Source: Minisyncoccota bacterium (GTDB lineage: Bacteria > Patescibacteriota > Minisyncoccia > Phycocordibacterales > UBA1006). From it: a stretch of DNA of 45,046 nucleotides. A model generated the notes under the pieces. The model was not told where the DNA came from. It searched no databases and saw only the letters and a program-made list of their open reading frames with translations. Positions within the stretch are counted from its first letter, which is position 1. Every line of letters starts with the position of its first letter. Position numbers and translations under genes: made by a program. The DNA lies in contig JAJOIF010000007.1 of the NCBI GenBank assembly GCA_021209525.1, positions 1 to 45,046 on the forward strand, written 5' to 3'. Shown in pieces: positions 27,052-34,879 of the stretch.

Positions 27052-27735
27052 CTATGCTTTTCCTTGTTCAAATGCTTGGGTCATTTTCTTGGTAAAGAAT
27101 CCGATGCTTTTTACTGAGCTATCATTACCTACTACCGGGTGTTGGATAAGGTCAATATTTGCGTCGGTATTTGCAAGTGCAATAATAGGGATATTGAGTG
27201 TGCGCGCTTCTTTGACAGCAATATCTTCGTGGAGAGAGTCAATAACAATAATTGCCGCAGGGAGTTTTGCAAGACCTACGAGTCCGCCAAAGTTCTTTTC
27301 GAGTTTGATAATTTCTCGCTCAAGCATTAAACGTTCTTTTTTGGTTTTGAATACGAGTTGATTTTTTTCTTTGCGATCTTGAAGATCTACGAGACGATTA
27401 ACACGTTTGCGAATTTCGCCAAAGTTGGTAAGCGTTCCACCAACCCAACGATTTTCAACGAAAGGCATAGCAATACGTTCTGCTGCTGCGCGTACAATAT
27501 TGCGTGATTCTGGCTTCGTGCCAACAAAGAGGATGGTTCCTCCTTGTGCTGCAAAAGCGCGTACTGTTTCCATGGCTGCTTCGAGGAGTTCTGCTGTCTT
27601 TTCGAGATCAACAACATCTCCGCGAGATTTATTTGCGAAAATAAAAGGCACAGTTGACGGATGCCGTCGTGTGCGTGAGTATCCGAGATGCATTCCTGCT
27701 TCGAACATTTCTTGAATAAGAGGTGATACTTCCAT
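27052..27735 (-). CDS. rpsB: 30S ribosomal protein S2
   Basis: Protein of 227 aa. Family signatures include AGMHLGYSRTRRHPSTVPFIFANKS, ILFVGTKPESRNIV, ENRWVGGTLTNF, DSLHEDIAVKEARTLNIPIIALANTD and the terminal region NDSSVKSIGFFTKKM. First gene of rpsB-tsf. It is preceded by a structured leader with an attenuator, described separately. Confidence 0.97.
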   Translation of the reverse strand: MEVSPLIQEMFEAGMHLGYSRTRRHPSTVPFIFANKSRGDVVDLEKTAELLEAAMETVRAFAAQGGTILFVGTKPESRNIVRAAAERIAMPFVENRWVGGTLTNFGEIRKRVNRLVDLQDRKEKNQLVFKTKKERLMLEREIIKLEKNFGGLVGLAKLPAAIIVIDSLHEDIAVKEARTLNIPIIALANTDANIDLIQHPVVGNDSSVKSIGFFTKKMTQAFEQGKA

Positions 27736-27767
27736 AAAATATATAGTGAATAACTACTAAGGTGAAT

Positions 27768-27914
27768 AAAAAAACACTCGTCAGACGAGTGTACCAAACA
27801 GTAATAGTATAACTATGCGCTCAGTGCGCATCGTGCTGCTTGGTACTCGTTACGTCCTGTATGGGGAGCCGAAGCACCCCTGACTTCAATTGCGCATGCG
27901 CAACGACAAGTACA
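27768..27914 (-). promoter_or_regulatory. rpsB leader RNA with antiterminator/terminator switch
   Basis: On the minus strand, transcription is predicted to start near 27914. P1 pairs GTACT (27913-27909) and CGTT (27905-27902) with AACGAGTAC (27851-27843), with a TGT bulge. It encloses a palindromic hairpin TTGCGCATGCGCAA (27903-27890) and a GGGG/CCCC hairpin with a UUCG tetraloop. A second hairpin (ATGCGC / GCGCAT, 27831-27815) follows. The terminator is ACACTCGTCTGACGAGTGT (27792-27774) plus T-run. The segment ACGAGTACCAA (27850-27840) can instead pair with TTGGTACACTCGT (27797-27785), an 11-bp helix with a two-base bulge that excludes both P1 and the terminator. Ligand (S2?) is inference. 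Confidence 0.75.
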
Positions 27915-27919
27915 GACAG

Positions 27920-27948
27920 AGTATACTATATATTTTCATACCATGCAA
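27920..27948 (-). promoter_or_regulatory. rpsB promoter
   Basis: On the minus strand: TTGCAT (27948-27943), 17-base spacer, TATACT (27925-27920). Start is expected near 27914, exactly where the P1 5' strand of the leader begins. Confidence 0.7.
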
Positions 27949-27951
27949 CCT

Positions 27952-27979
27952 TTGCGTTATGCTCTTTTTTAGGTATTAT
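27952..27979 (+). promoter_or_regulatory. proS-mreB promoter
   Basis: TTGCGT (27952-27957), 16-base spacer, TATTAT (27974-27979). Predicted leader about 65 bases. Divergent from the rpsB promoter. Confidence 0.55.
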
Positions 27980-28050
27980 GGTAAGTATCACCAGATGACT
28001 GTTGCTCGGATGCCTCCGCATTTTTGCAGTACAAGTCTGTGTATATAGGT

Positions 28051-29286
28051 ATGCGTCAAACACAATTATTTACCAAAACAAGAAAAGAGGCACCAGCTGA
28101 TGAGGTTGCAAAAAATGCGCAACTCTTGATTCGTGCGGGTTTTATTCATAAAGAGATGGCGGGAGTGTACACCTTCTTGCCTTTAGGGGTGCGCGTTATT
28201 CAGAAAATCGCTGATATTATTCGCTCGGAAATGAACAAGATTGGCGGTATTGAAACACAGTCAACAGCACTCCAATCAAAAGAGGTCTGGGATAAAACAC
28301 GCTGGAGTGATGATATTGTAGATAATTGGTTCAAGACAGAACTCAAGAGTGGAGGTGTACTCGGTCTTGCATTTACTCATGAAGAACCTATGGCGCATAT
28401 GATGAAAAATTTCATAGCTTCCTACAAAGACTTGCCTGCATATCCGTATGATATTCGTACCGTGTTTCGTAATGAGGCGCGTGCCAAATCTGGTATTATG
28501 CGCGGACGCGAATTTTTCTGGAAAGCACTCTATTCTTTTTCGCAATCACAAGAAGAGCATGATATTTTTTATCAAAATATAACCGATGCGTATATACGTA
28601 TCTTTAATGCTGTGGGTATTGGAGACAAAACATTCCTCACCTTTGCTTCTGGGGGTACTTTTTCAAAATATTCTCATGAATTTCAGACATTGTCAGACGC
28701 TGGCGAAGATATCATTTATGTTGACCGATCTTCACATCAAGCGGTTAATCAAGAGGTGTATACTGACGAAGTGCTCGCTGATCTTGGTCTTGATCGTGAA
28801 AAACTAGAACAACACAAATCTATAGAGGTGGGAAATATATTCTCTTTAGGGTATAAATTTTCAGAACCACTCGAATTGACCTATACCGATCAAGACGGAC
28901 GCGCTCAATTGGTGTATATGGGTTCATATGGTATTGGTATTTCTCGGCTTATGGGTACTGTCGCTGAGGTATTACATGATGAACGCGGTCTCGTCTGGCC
29001 AGAAAGCATTGCGCCATATCGTGTGCACTTGCTCTCACTAGGGAGCGACGATGCTGCAACAGTGCTCTATGATATGCTGGTGCAGCGAGGTATTGAAGTA
29101 CTGTTTGATGATCGCGATGTGCGTGCAGGAGAAAAATTCGCAGATGCCGATTTAATGGGATTACCTCATCGTATTGTGGTGAGTCAGAAATCTCTTGATG
29201 CTGGCGGATATGAATACAAGGCGCGAACTTCAGATACTCCAGAGATATACACCCAAGACGTATTACTTGCACGACTTACCCAATAA
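28051..29286 (+). CDS. proS: Prolyl-tRNA synthetase (short form)
   Basis: Class II synthetase, 411 aa from the ATG at 28051 (MRQTQLFTKTRKEAP, the ProRS start; nine extra in-frame residues upstream are not family-like). Motif 1 region AGVYTFLPLGVRV, motif 2 TVFRNEARAKSGIMRGREFFW, motif 3 GSYGIGISRLMG, and a C-terminal anticodon-binding domain are present. It lacks the roughly 180-residue INS editing domain of the E. coli type, so Ala-tRNAPro editing would need a separate protein. mreB begins 6 bases later. Confidence 0.96.
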   Translation: MRQTQLFTKTRKEAPADEVAKNAQLLIRAGFIHKEMAGVYTFLPLGVRVIQKIADIIRSEMNKIGGIETQSTALQSKEVWDKTRWSDDIVDNWFKTELKSGGVLGLAFTHEEPMAHMMKNFIASYKDLPAYPYDIRTVFRNEARAKSGIMRGREFFWKALYSFSQSQEEHDIFYQNITDAYIRIFNAVGIGDKTFLTFASGGTFSKYSHEFQTLSDAGEDIIYVDRSSHQAVNQEVYTDEVLADLGLDREKLEQHKSIEVGNIFSLGYKFSEPLELTYTDQDGRAQLVYMGSYGIGISRLMGTVAEVLHDERGLVWPESIAPYRVHLLSLGSDDAATVLYDMLVQRGIEVLFDDRDVRAGEKFADADLMGLPHRIVVSQKSLDAGGYEYKARTSDTPEIYTQDVLLARLTQ

Positions 29287-29292
29287 ATTATT

Positions 29293-30357
29293 ATGTTCGA
29301 TCAACTTATTCAAAAAATGTATAAACGCTTTTCAAATGATATTGGTATTGACCTAGGAACGGCAAATACTCTGGTATATGTGCGCGGACATGGAATTGTT
29401 ATTGATGAGCCATCTATTGTCGCTATGAACAAAAAAACCAAGCGTATTGTTGCAGTTGGTGCTGAAGCAAAACGTATGCTCGGTCGCACACCGGGACATA
29501 TTGAAGCAATACGACCGCTCGTTGATGGGGTTATTTCTGATTTTGAAATCACCGAAGAAATGCTTTCGTATCTCATCAACAAAGCTGAAAAAGTATCACC
29601 TAAATTATTACGACCGCGTGTGGTAGTAGGGGTTCCTTCAGGTATTACCAATGTTGAAACACGTGCTGTATATGATGCTGCTAAAAGCGCTGGTGCTCGT
29701 GAAATTTATATTATCGAAGAACCGATGGCAGCTGCTATTGGTATTCGCTTGCCGGTGCATGACCCTGTTGGTTCTATGGTTATTGACATCGGAGGGGGAA
29801 CTACTGACATTGCTGTAGTGTCTCTGGGTGGTATTGTTCAATCAAAAAATCTCAAAGTCGCAGGAGATCGTATCAGTAATGATATTATGCAGTACATTCG
29901 CAATGAGTTCAAGATTCTTATTGGAGACAAAACTGCGGAGTATATTAAAACAGAAATTGGTTCAGCGCGCGCTGTACCAGGAGAAATCCTTGAACTTGAA
30001 ATCAAGGGGCGTGATCTCGTTTCAGGATTGCCTCGAGAAATACTTTTGACTGATGCTGATATTCGCGAAGCAATCGGTGATTCTATTCGCGCACTCGTTG
30101 ATGCGGCCAAAGAGGTGGTTGAAACAACGCCGCCTGAAATTCTCTCTGATATTGTACGACGAGGTATTTTCTTGACAGGAGGAGGAGCCCTCATTCGTGG
30201 ATTAGACGTGCTCTTGCATGAAGAATTAAATATTCCTGTACATGTTGCCAATGATCCGCTTTCTGCGGTGGCTCGAGGGGCTGGTATTATATTAGAAAAT
30301 GTTGATATGTATCGAGACGTACTCGTACAAGAAAATGATCATGTATTACCGCGATAA
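29293..30357 (+). CDS. mreB: Rod-shape determining actin MreB
   Basis: Protein of 354 aa. Actin-fold ATPase that guides lateral wall synthesis. Phosphate 1 loop NDIGIDLGTANTLVYV, phosphate 2 DIGGGTTDIAVVS, and adenosine motif LTGGGALIRGLD are present. The short N-terminal amphipathic stretch (MFDQLIQKMYKRF) fits membrane attachment. Adjacent mreC overlaps its 3' end by 17 bases, indicating translational coupling. Confidence 0.97.
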   Translation: MFDQLIQKMYKRFSNDIGIDLGTANTLVYVRGHGIVIDEPSIVAMNKKTKRIVAVGAEAKRMLGRTPGHIEAIRPLVDGVISDFEITEEMLSYLINKAEKVSPKLLRPRVVVGVPSGITNVETRAVYDAAKSAGAREIYIIEEPMAAAIGIRLPVHDPVGSMVIDIGGGTTDIAVVSLGGIVQSKNLKVAGDRISNDIMQYIRNEFKILIGDKTAEYIKTEIGSARAVPGEILELEIKGRDLVSGLPREILLTDADIREAIGDSIRALVDAAKEVVETTPPEILSDIVRRGIFLTGGGALIRGLDVLLHEELNIPVHVANDPLSAVARGAGIILENVDMYRDVLVQENDHVLPR

Positions 30358-31147
30358 TACAACATCATATCGTTCATGGATGTGGGGAGGTGTGGTTATT
30401 GCTCTCATTATTATTGCGTGGATTGCAACGCCGATTCCACGAGGCGTCCAACATGTCTTTCAAAAAATGAATAGTTCATGGTGGGGTGCGCGTTTTGCTC
30501 TTGCAGAATATACTGCGCGTGAAATTACTCTCGCTACACATTCAAAAAGAAGTATCTATGCAGCCTATCAGCAACTAAAAAAAGATCATGAGCATGCGCA
30601 GGCACTTCTTGTGGCACGCGAAGCAGAACGTCTCCAGTATGAATTTTTTAATGCGCATACAAACCCGCAGAGGCCCACAAATACTCAAGCACGCGTACTC
30701 GTATCGCATGTGCATAACCCTTATGGGGTAATGATTATTGGGCAAGGGTCAGATGATAATGTGCGTGTGGGTGACGCAGTGAGTTTTGCCGGACAGATAC
30801 TTATAGGTCATGTTGTTCAAGTATTTGCACGTACTGCATATGTGCGTTTGATTACTGATACAACATATACAGGCGAAGGCATGCTTCCTGAATCAGAGCT
30901 TGTGGTGACCGTATCTGGTGGTCCTGGAAATACGCTCCGTTTTGATGCGCCGCGCGATGTTTCTGTGACTACTGACACGCTTATTATTGATCGGAGTACA
31001 GGTCTTGTTTCAGGTGTTGTTGGTTCAGTTATTTTTGATCCACGCTCTCCTGTGCAATCAGTGATTGCGCGCATGCCTCTTGATGTGCGTAATGTCTCAT
31101 GGGTATCTATTCATCCAAACCCTCTTACTCAGATTGAATCTGAATAA
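30341..31147 (+). CDS. mreC: Cell-shape protein MreC
   Basis: Protein of 268 aa from ATG 30341; an ATG two codons earlier is possible. One membrane helix (WMWGGVVIALIIIAWIATPI, residues about 11-30), a coiled-coil stretch (about 60-95), then the two beta-barrel subdomains (VRVGDAVSFAGQILIGHVVQV; SGVVGSVIFDP). MreC links MreB to the external wall-synthesis enzymes. No mreD, PBP2 or rodA follows; tgt starts 3 bases later. Confidence 0.85.
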   Translation: MYYRDNTTSYRSWMWGGVVIALIIIAWIATPIPRGVQHVFQKMNSSWWGARFALAEYTAREITLATHSKRSIYAAYQQLKKDHEHAQALLVAREAERLQYEFFNAHTNPQRPTNTQARVLVSHVHNPYGVMIIGQGSDDNVRVGDAVSFAGQILIGHVVQVFARTAYVRLITDTTYTGEGMLPESELVVTVSGGPGNTLRFDAPRDVSVTTDTLIIDRSTGLVSGVVGSVIFDPRSPVQSVIARMPLDVRNVSWVSIHPNPLTQIESE

Positions 31148-31150
31148 TAT

Positions 31151-32377
31151 ATGAAAAAAAATTTTGAAATCGAGAAAAAAATACCTGGCGCATTGGGGCG
31201 CGCGGGGAATATCTATACTCCTCACGGCGTCGTGCAGACACCTGCATTTATTATTGTAGGCACTAAATCTACAGTCAAAGGAGTGCATCCTGACTATCTT
31301 AAAAATATTCATACGCAAGCAGTGCTTGCAAATACATATCACTTGTACCTACAGCCGGGGGATGACATTGTTGCTCAAGGTGGCGGTATTGGCGCATTTA
31401 TGAATTGGCAAGGTCCGACATTTACTGACAGTGGTGGTTTTCAAGTTTTTTCACTTGGAGAAGCATTTGGTACCAAGGTGTCAAAAGTGGCAAGCGGTGA
31501 AATTCCCATGGTGAGCGAAACAGATAGGACGCAGCAGAGTAAAGCACATAAGCTTGCGCACATCGACGAAGAAGGAGTAACCTTCAAATCGCATATCAAT
31601 GGATCTTTGCATCGCTTCACTCCCGAGCGATCTATGGAAATACAGTGGAACTTGGGTGCTGATATTATTTTTGCATTTGATGAATGCACGAGTCCTCTTG
31701 CTGGAGAAGCATATCAACGACAAGCAATGGATCGTACGCATCGCTGGGCGCTGCGTTCATTGGTGCGTCACAATGAATTAGATCCAGAGAAAAAACAAGC
31801 GCTCTTTGCGGTGGTGCAGGGTGGGCGTTTTGAACATTTACGACAAGAATCAGCACGTATACTTGCAGAGATGATTACCGAACATGGAGATACCTTTGAT
31901 GGTTTTGGTATTGGGGGAAGTTTTAATAAAAATGATATGGGTACTGCGGTCAAGTGGGTGAATGAAATCTTGCCCGAAGACAAACCGCGTCACTTGCTCG
32001 GTATTGGTGAACCGCGCGATATTTTTGAGGCTGTAGAGCAGGGGTGTGATACATTTGATTGTGTATCGCCAACACGTATTGCTCGTACGGGTACTGTGTA
32101 TACCACTTACGGCCCTATTAATTTAATGAATGCGCGTTTCAAGACAGATTTTTCTCCTATTGATACAGAAACGCCATCTGAGCCGTCACTAAAATATACG
32201 CGCGCATATCTCGCGCACCTATTCCGTGCCAAAGAAATGATGGGCCCAATACTCGCGTCAATGCACAATGTATTTTTCATGGTCAAGCTCGTTGCTGATA
32301 TTCGTCAGTCTATTCTTGATGATAGATTTTATGAATTCAAAAAAGAATTTATGGATAAGTATTATGGGGGTAAATAA
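31151..32377 (+). CDS. tgt: tRNA-guanine transglycosylase, zinc ligands lost
   Basis: Protein of 408 aa. TIM-barrel enzyme exchanging G34 of GUN-anticodon tRNAs for preQ1 or queuine. The catalytic residues are kept: the Asp in FTDSGGFQVFSL, Asp177 in FAFDECTSP, and nucleophile Asp303 in DTFDCVSPTR. Two departures are visible. The zinc ligands (C-x-C-x2-C) are Thr341, Ser343 and Ser346, with only His372 retained at the correct spacing. The base-recognition loop that reads GGLAVGE in bacterial enzymes is GGSFNKN (255-261). The fold is otherwise full length. It is in the proS-mreB-mreC run, 3 bases after mreC. Confidence 0.9.
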   Translation: MKKNFEIEKKIPGALGRAGNIYTPHGVVQTPAFIIVGTKSTVKGVHPDYLKNIHTQAVLANTYHLYLQPGDDIVAQGGGIGAFMNWQGPTFTDSGGFQVFSLGEAFGTKVSKVASGEIPMVSETDRTQQSKAHKLAHIDEEGVTFKSHINGSLHRFTPERSMEIQWNLGADIIFAFDECTSPLAGEAYQRQAMDRTHRWALRSLVRHNELDPEKKQALFAVVQGGRFEHLRQESARILAEMITEHGDTFDGFGIGGSFNKNDMGTAVKWVNEILPEDKPRHLLGIGEPRDIFEAVEQGCDTFDCVSPTRIARTGTVYTTYGPINLMNARFKTDFSPIDTETPSEPSLKYTRAYLAHLFRAKEMMGPILASMHNVFFMVKLVADIRQSILDDRFYEFKKEFMDKYYGGK

Positions 32378-32380
32378 TGT

Positions 32381-32425
32381 ATGCGTACTTTACTTCTAGA
32401 TCGTGATGGAACAATTTATTCATGA
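32381..32425 (+). pseudogene. Remnant of a HAD-family phosphatase N-terminus
   Basis: Fourteen codons from an ATG read MRTLLLDRDGTIYS, then stop. LLLDRDGTI is the HAD motif I (DxDGT) found at the extreme N-terminus of sugar-phosphate phosphatases such as GmhB. No continuation is found in the other frames downstream, where the uvrB promoter begins. It is most simply a truncated gene left after a deletion; a chance match is less likely but possible because it is so short. Confidence 0.5.
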
Positions 32426-32438
32426 TTACCCATCTTTA

Positions 32439-32447
32439 TGCTATAGT
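32439..32447 (+). promoter_or_regulatory. uvrB promoter (extended -10), predicted leaderless
   Basis: TGCTATAGT at 32439-32447, then six bases to the uvrB ATG at 32454. No convincing -35, as expected for an extended -10 promoter. Confidence 0.65.
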
Positions 32448-32453
32448 ACACCT

Positions 32454-34508
32454 ATGAAAAAAAAGCAGCCTTTCAAGATTGTGAGTGATTTTCAGCCTGC
32501 AGGGGATCAACCGCAGGCTATTGACGCACTCACTGCAGGGCTTGAACATGGTGATGCCAAACAAACACTCCTTGGGGTGACAGGGTCAGGCAAGACATTT
32601 ACCATGGCGCATGTTATTGAGCGCATCCAAAAACCAACACTCGTCATCGCACATAATAAAACATTAGCAGCACAGCTTGCCCAAGAATTTCAAATGTTTT
32701 TTCCAGACAATGCAGTGCACTATTTTGTGTCATATTATGACTACTATCAACCAGAGGCATATATGCCTATTACTGATACGTATATTGAAAAAGATGCCAG
32801 CATTAACGAAGAAATTGATCGATTGCGTCACGCATCAACACAATCACTCCTCACGCGCGATGATGTGATTATTGTAGCATCGGTGTCGTGTATTTATGGT
32901 TTAGGTTCGCCAGATGAATATCGTCATGCAAATCTCTGTCTCGAGGCGGGTGCGCCATGGTCATTGCGCGATCTCATGGAGCGTCTCATCAGTATGCACT
33001 ATGAGCGGACTACCGCAGATCTCACTTCGGGGACATTTCGCGTCCTTGGTAATCGTCTCGAAATTATGCCGGTTTCAGAAACAACGATGTACAGTATGGT
33101 TATCTCTGGCGGGCGCATTGAATCACTCATTCATATTGATCCGGTGACCTCTCGCATTTATGACGAGGCATTGCCGTATGTATTTATTTTTCCAGCAAAA
33201 CACTTTTTGACAGAAGGGAGTAAAAAGGAGCAAGCACTTGTTTCTATTGAGCAAGAACTCACAGAGCGTATCGCATATTTTGAAGCAGAGGGAAAAGTCC
33301 TCGAAGCTGAGCGCATCAAGCGTCGCACGACCTATGATCTCGCTATGATTCGTGAAATTGGATATACCAATGGTATTGAAAATTATTCACGCCATTTGTC
33401 GGGTAAGGGGGCAGGTGAGCCGCCTGACACATTATTGTCATATTTCCCTCATGACGCAGATGGTGTCCCTCAATTCTTGACGATTATTGATGAATCTCAT
33501 GTGACATTGCCACAATTGCGCGCTATGTATGCGGGTGATCAATCACGCAAGCAAACGCTTGTTGATTTTGGTTTTCGCTTACCCAGCGCCAAAGACAATA
33601 GACCACTTCGTTTCGAAGAATTTGAGGCGCGCGTTGGTCAGCAAATATATGTTTCAGCAACGCCGGGTGATTTTGAAAAAACAGAAAGCGCTCGCATTGT
33701 GGAGCAAGTGATTAGACCAACAGGGCTCGTTGATCCGCAAATCGAAATACGACCTGTCACAGGGACAGCAGATACGCCAGGTCAAGTCCAAGATTTTATA
33801 GAGACAGCATTCCGTGAAATAGAGAAGGGTGGACGTGTGCTCGTGACAACACTCACTAAAAAAATGGCCGAAGACCTCGCACAATATCTTGATGATAAAA
33901 AAATTAAATCGGCATATATTCACAGCGATGTGAAAACTATTGAACGTATCAAAATTATCACCGACTTGCGCAAAGGGGTGTATGATATTCTTGTTGGAGT
34001 GAACTTGCTCCGCGAAGGATTGGATATGCCCGAGGTGACACTTATTGGTATCTTGGACGCTGACAAAGAAGGGTTCTTGCGTTCCGAAACTTCACTCATT
34101 CAAACTATTGGACGCGCTGCACGTAATGTTGATGGTCGTGTGATTATTTATGCGGACAAGATGACGGGTTCCCTCGAGCGCGCTTTAGCTGAAACAACGC
34201 GCAGGCGAGACAAGCAACTCGCATATAACAAAGCACATGGTATTACTCCAAAAACGATTACCAAAACGATTCGAGATATTACAGAACACATGCAAACCGA
34301 GCATGAAAAATCTCTCAAGAGAGATCTCGATGCTGACCTTGCGGGTACTGAAAAAATGAGCAAGGCAAAGAAAACTGCATATATCAAAAAACTTCTCAAA
34401 CAAAAAAACAAAGAGATGAATGCAGCTGCTCAAGAATTACAATTCGAAACAGCGGCATTATTGCGTGACGAGATTATTGCATTGGAAAAGATGATAGAGG
34501 ATAAGTAG
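32454..34508 (+). CDS. uvrB: UvrABC excinuclease subunit B
   Basis: Protein of 684 aa. Damage-verifying helicase-like subunit of nucleotide excision repair. Walker A GVTGSGKTFTMAHV, beta-hairpin region YYDYYQPEAYMPITDTYIEKD, helicase motif DESHV, motif VI QTIGRAARN, and a C-terminal UVR domain (MNAAAQELQFETAALLRDEI) that binds UvrA or UvrC are present. The upstream in-frame ATG at 32403 would place the promoter inside the gene, so 32454 is chosen. uvrA follows 371 bases later with its own promoter. Confidence 0.97.
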   Translation: MKKKQPFKIVSDFQPAGDQPQAIDALTAGLEHGDAKQTLLGVTGSGKTFTMAHVIERIQKPTLVIAHNKTLAAQLAQEFQMFFPDNAVHYFVSYYDYYQPEAYMPITDTYIEKDASINEEIDRLRHASTQSLLTRDDVIIVASVSCIYGLGSPDEYRHANLCLEAGAPWSLRDLMERLISMHYERTTADLTSGTFRVLGNRLEIMPVSETTMYSMVISGGRIESLIHIDPVTSRIYDEALPYVFIFPAKHFLTEGSKKEQALVSIEQELTERIAYFEAEGKVLEAERIKRRTTYDLAMIREIGYTNGIENYSRHLSGKGAGEPPDTLLSYFPHDADGVPQFLTIIDESHVTLPQLRAMYAGDQSRKQTLVDFGFRLPSAKDNRPLRFEEFEARVGQQIYVSATPGDFEKTESARIVEQVIRPTGLVDPQIEIRPVTGTADTPGQVQDFIETAFREIEKGGRVLVTTLTKKMAEDLAQYLDDKKIKSAYIHSDVKTIERIKIITDLRKGVYDILVGVNLLREGLDMPEVTLIGILDADKEGFLRSETSLIQTIGRAARNVDGRVIIYADKMTGSLERALAETTRRRDKQLAYNKAHGITPKTITKTIRDITEHMQTEHEKSLKRDLDADLAGTEKMSKAKKTAYIKKLLKQKNKEMNAAAQELQFETAALLRDEIIALEKMIEDK

Positions 34509-34844
34509 GGAGTAGGAAGTACCAAATTTCAAAATATTCTCCTTTGCTACGTTACGGCGAACAAGCAAATAACACATACTCACTCATTCCTTGAATGAGT
34601 GAGTATGCGAACAAATGTTTGGGATTTTGTTTCTTATCAATGAATAATCGGCATATGTACCACCATAACGAGACCTTGTACATATTATCCGCTTGCTCCG
34701 CTTGGCCAGGTTGGTGATCAGAGAATTCTAGGTAAAAGGCGGTAACTCATTCACAAAATCGGTTCTGAAGGTTTTTGTGGTTTTTGGTTGTTTGAGAATT
34801 TGATGCTTGGGATTTAACCTTGTTAGTGTCTTCTGTCGTGTATC
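34509..34844. other. Gene-free interval between uvrB and uvrA
   Basis: I see no gene, tRNA or credible truncated homologue. The visible structure is a perfect long hairpin (34575-34607, listed separately) and three copies of TTGGGATTT (about 34619, 34808 and 34845), the last supplying the uvrA -35. Base texture differs from nearby coding DNA, which would fit a decayed gene or an element remnant. Confidence 0.4.
34575..34607. repeat. Perfect 15-bp stem-loop
   Basis: CATACTCACTCATTC, loop CTT, then the exact reverse complement. No T-run follows on either strand, so it is not a standard terminator. It is 67 bases after the uvrB stop and could be a 3' end stabiliser, a protein site or a repeat element. 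Confidence 0.6.
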
Positions 34845-34872
34845 TTGGGATTTACTCTACTTATGCTATACT
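34845..34872 (+). promoter_or_regulatory. uvrA promoter, predicted leaderless
   Basis: TTGGGA (34845-34850), 16-base spacer, extended -10 TGCTATACT ending at 34872, then seven bases to the uvrA ATG at 34880. Confidence 0.72.
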
Positions 34873-34879
34873 ACCTCTC

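Noticed and set aside
28007-28030. Attenuator before proS
   Set aside because: Only a 4-bp stem before a short T-run; too weak to support.
34681-34790. Possible decayed tRNA or rRNA fragment in the uvrB-uvrA interval
   Set aside because: A few tRNA-like words (GGTTCTGAAGG) appear, but no cloverleaf can be formed.
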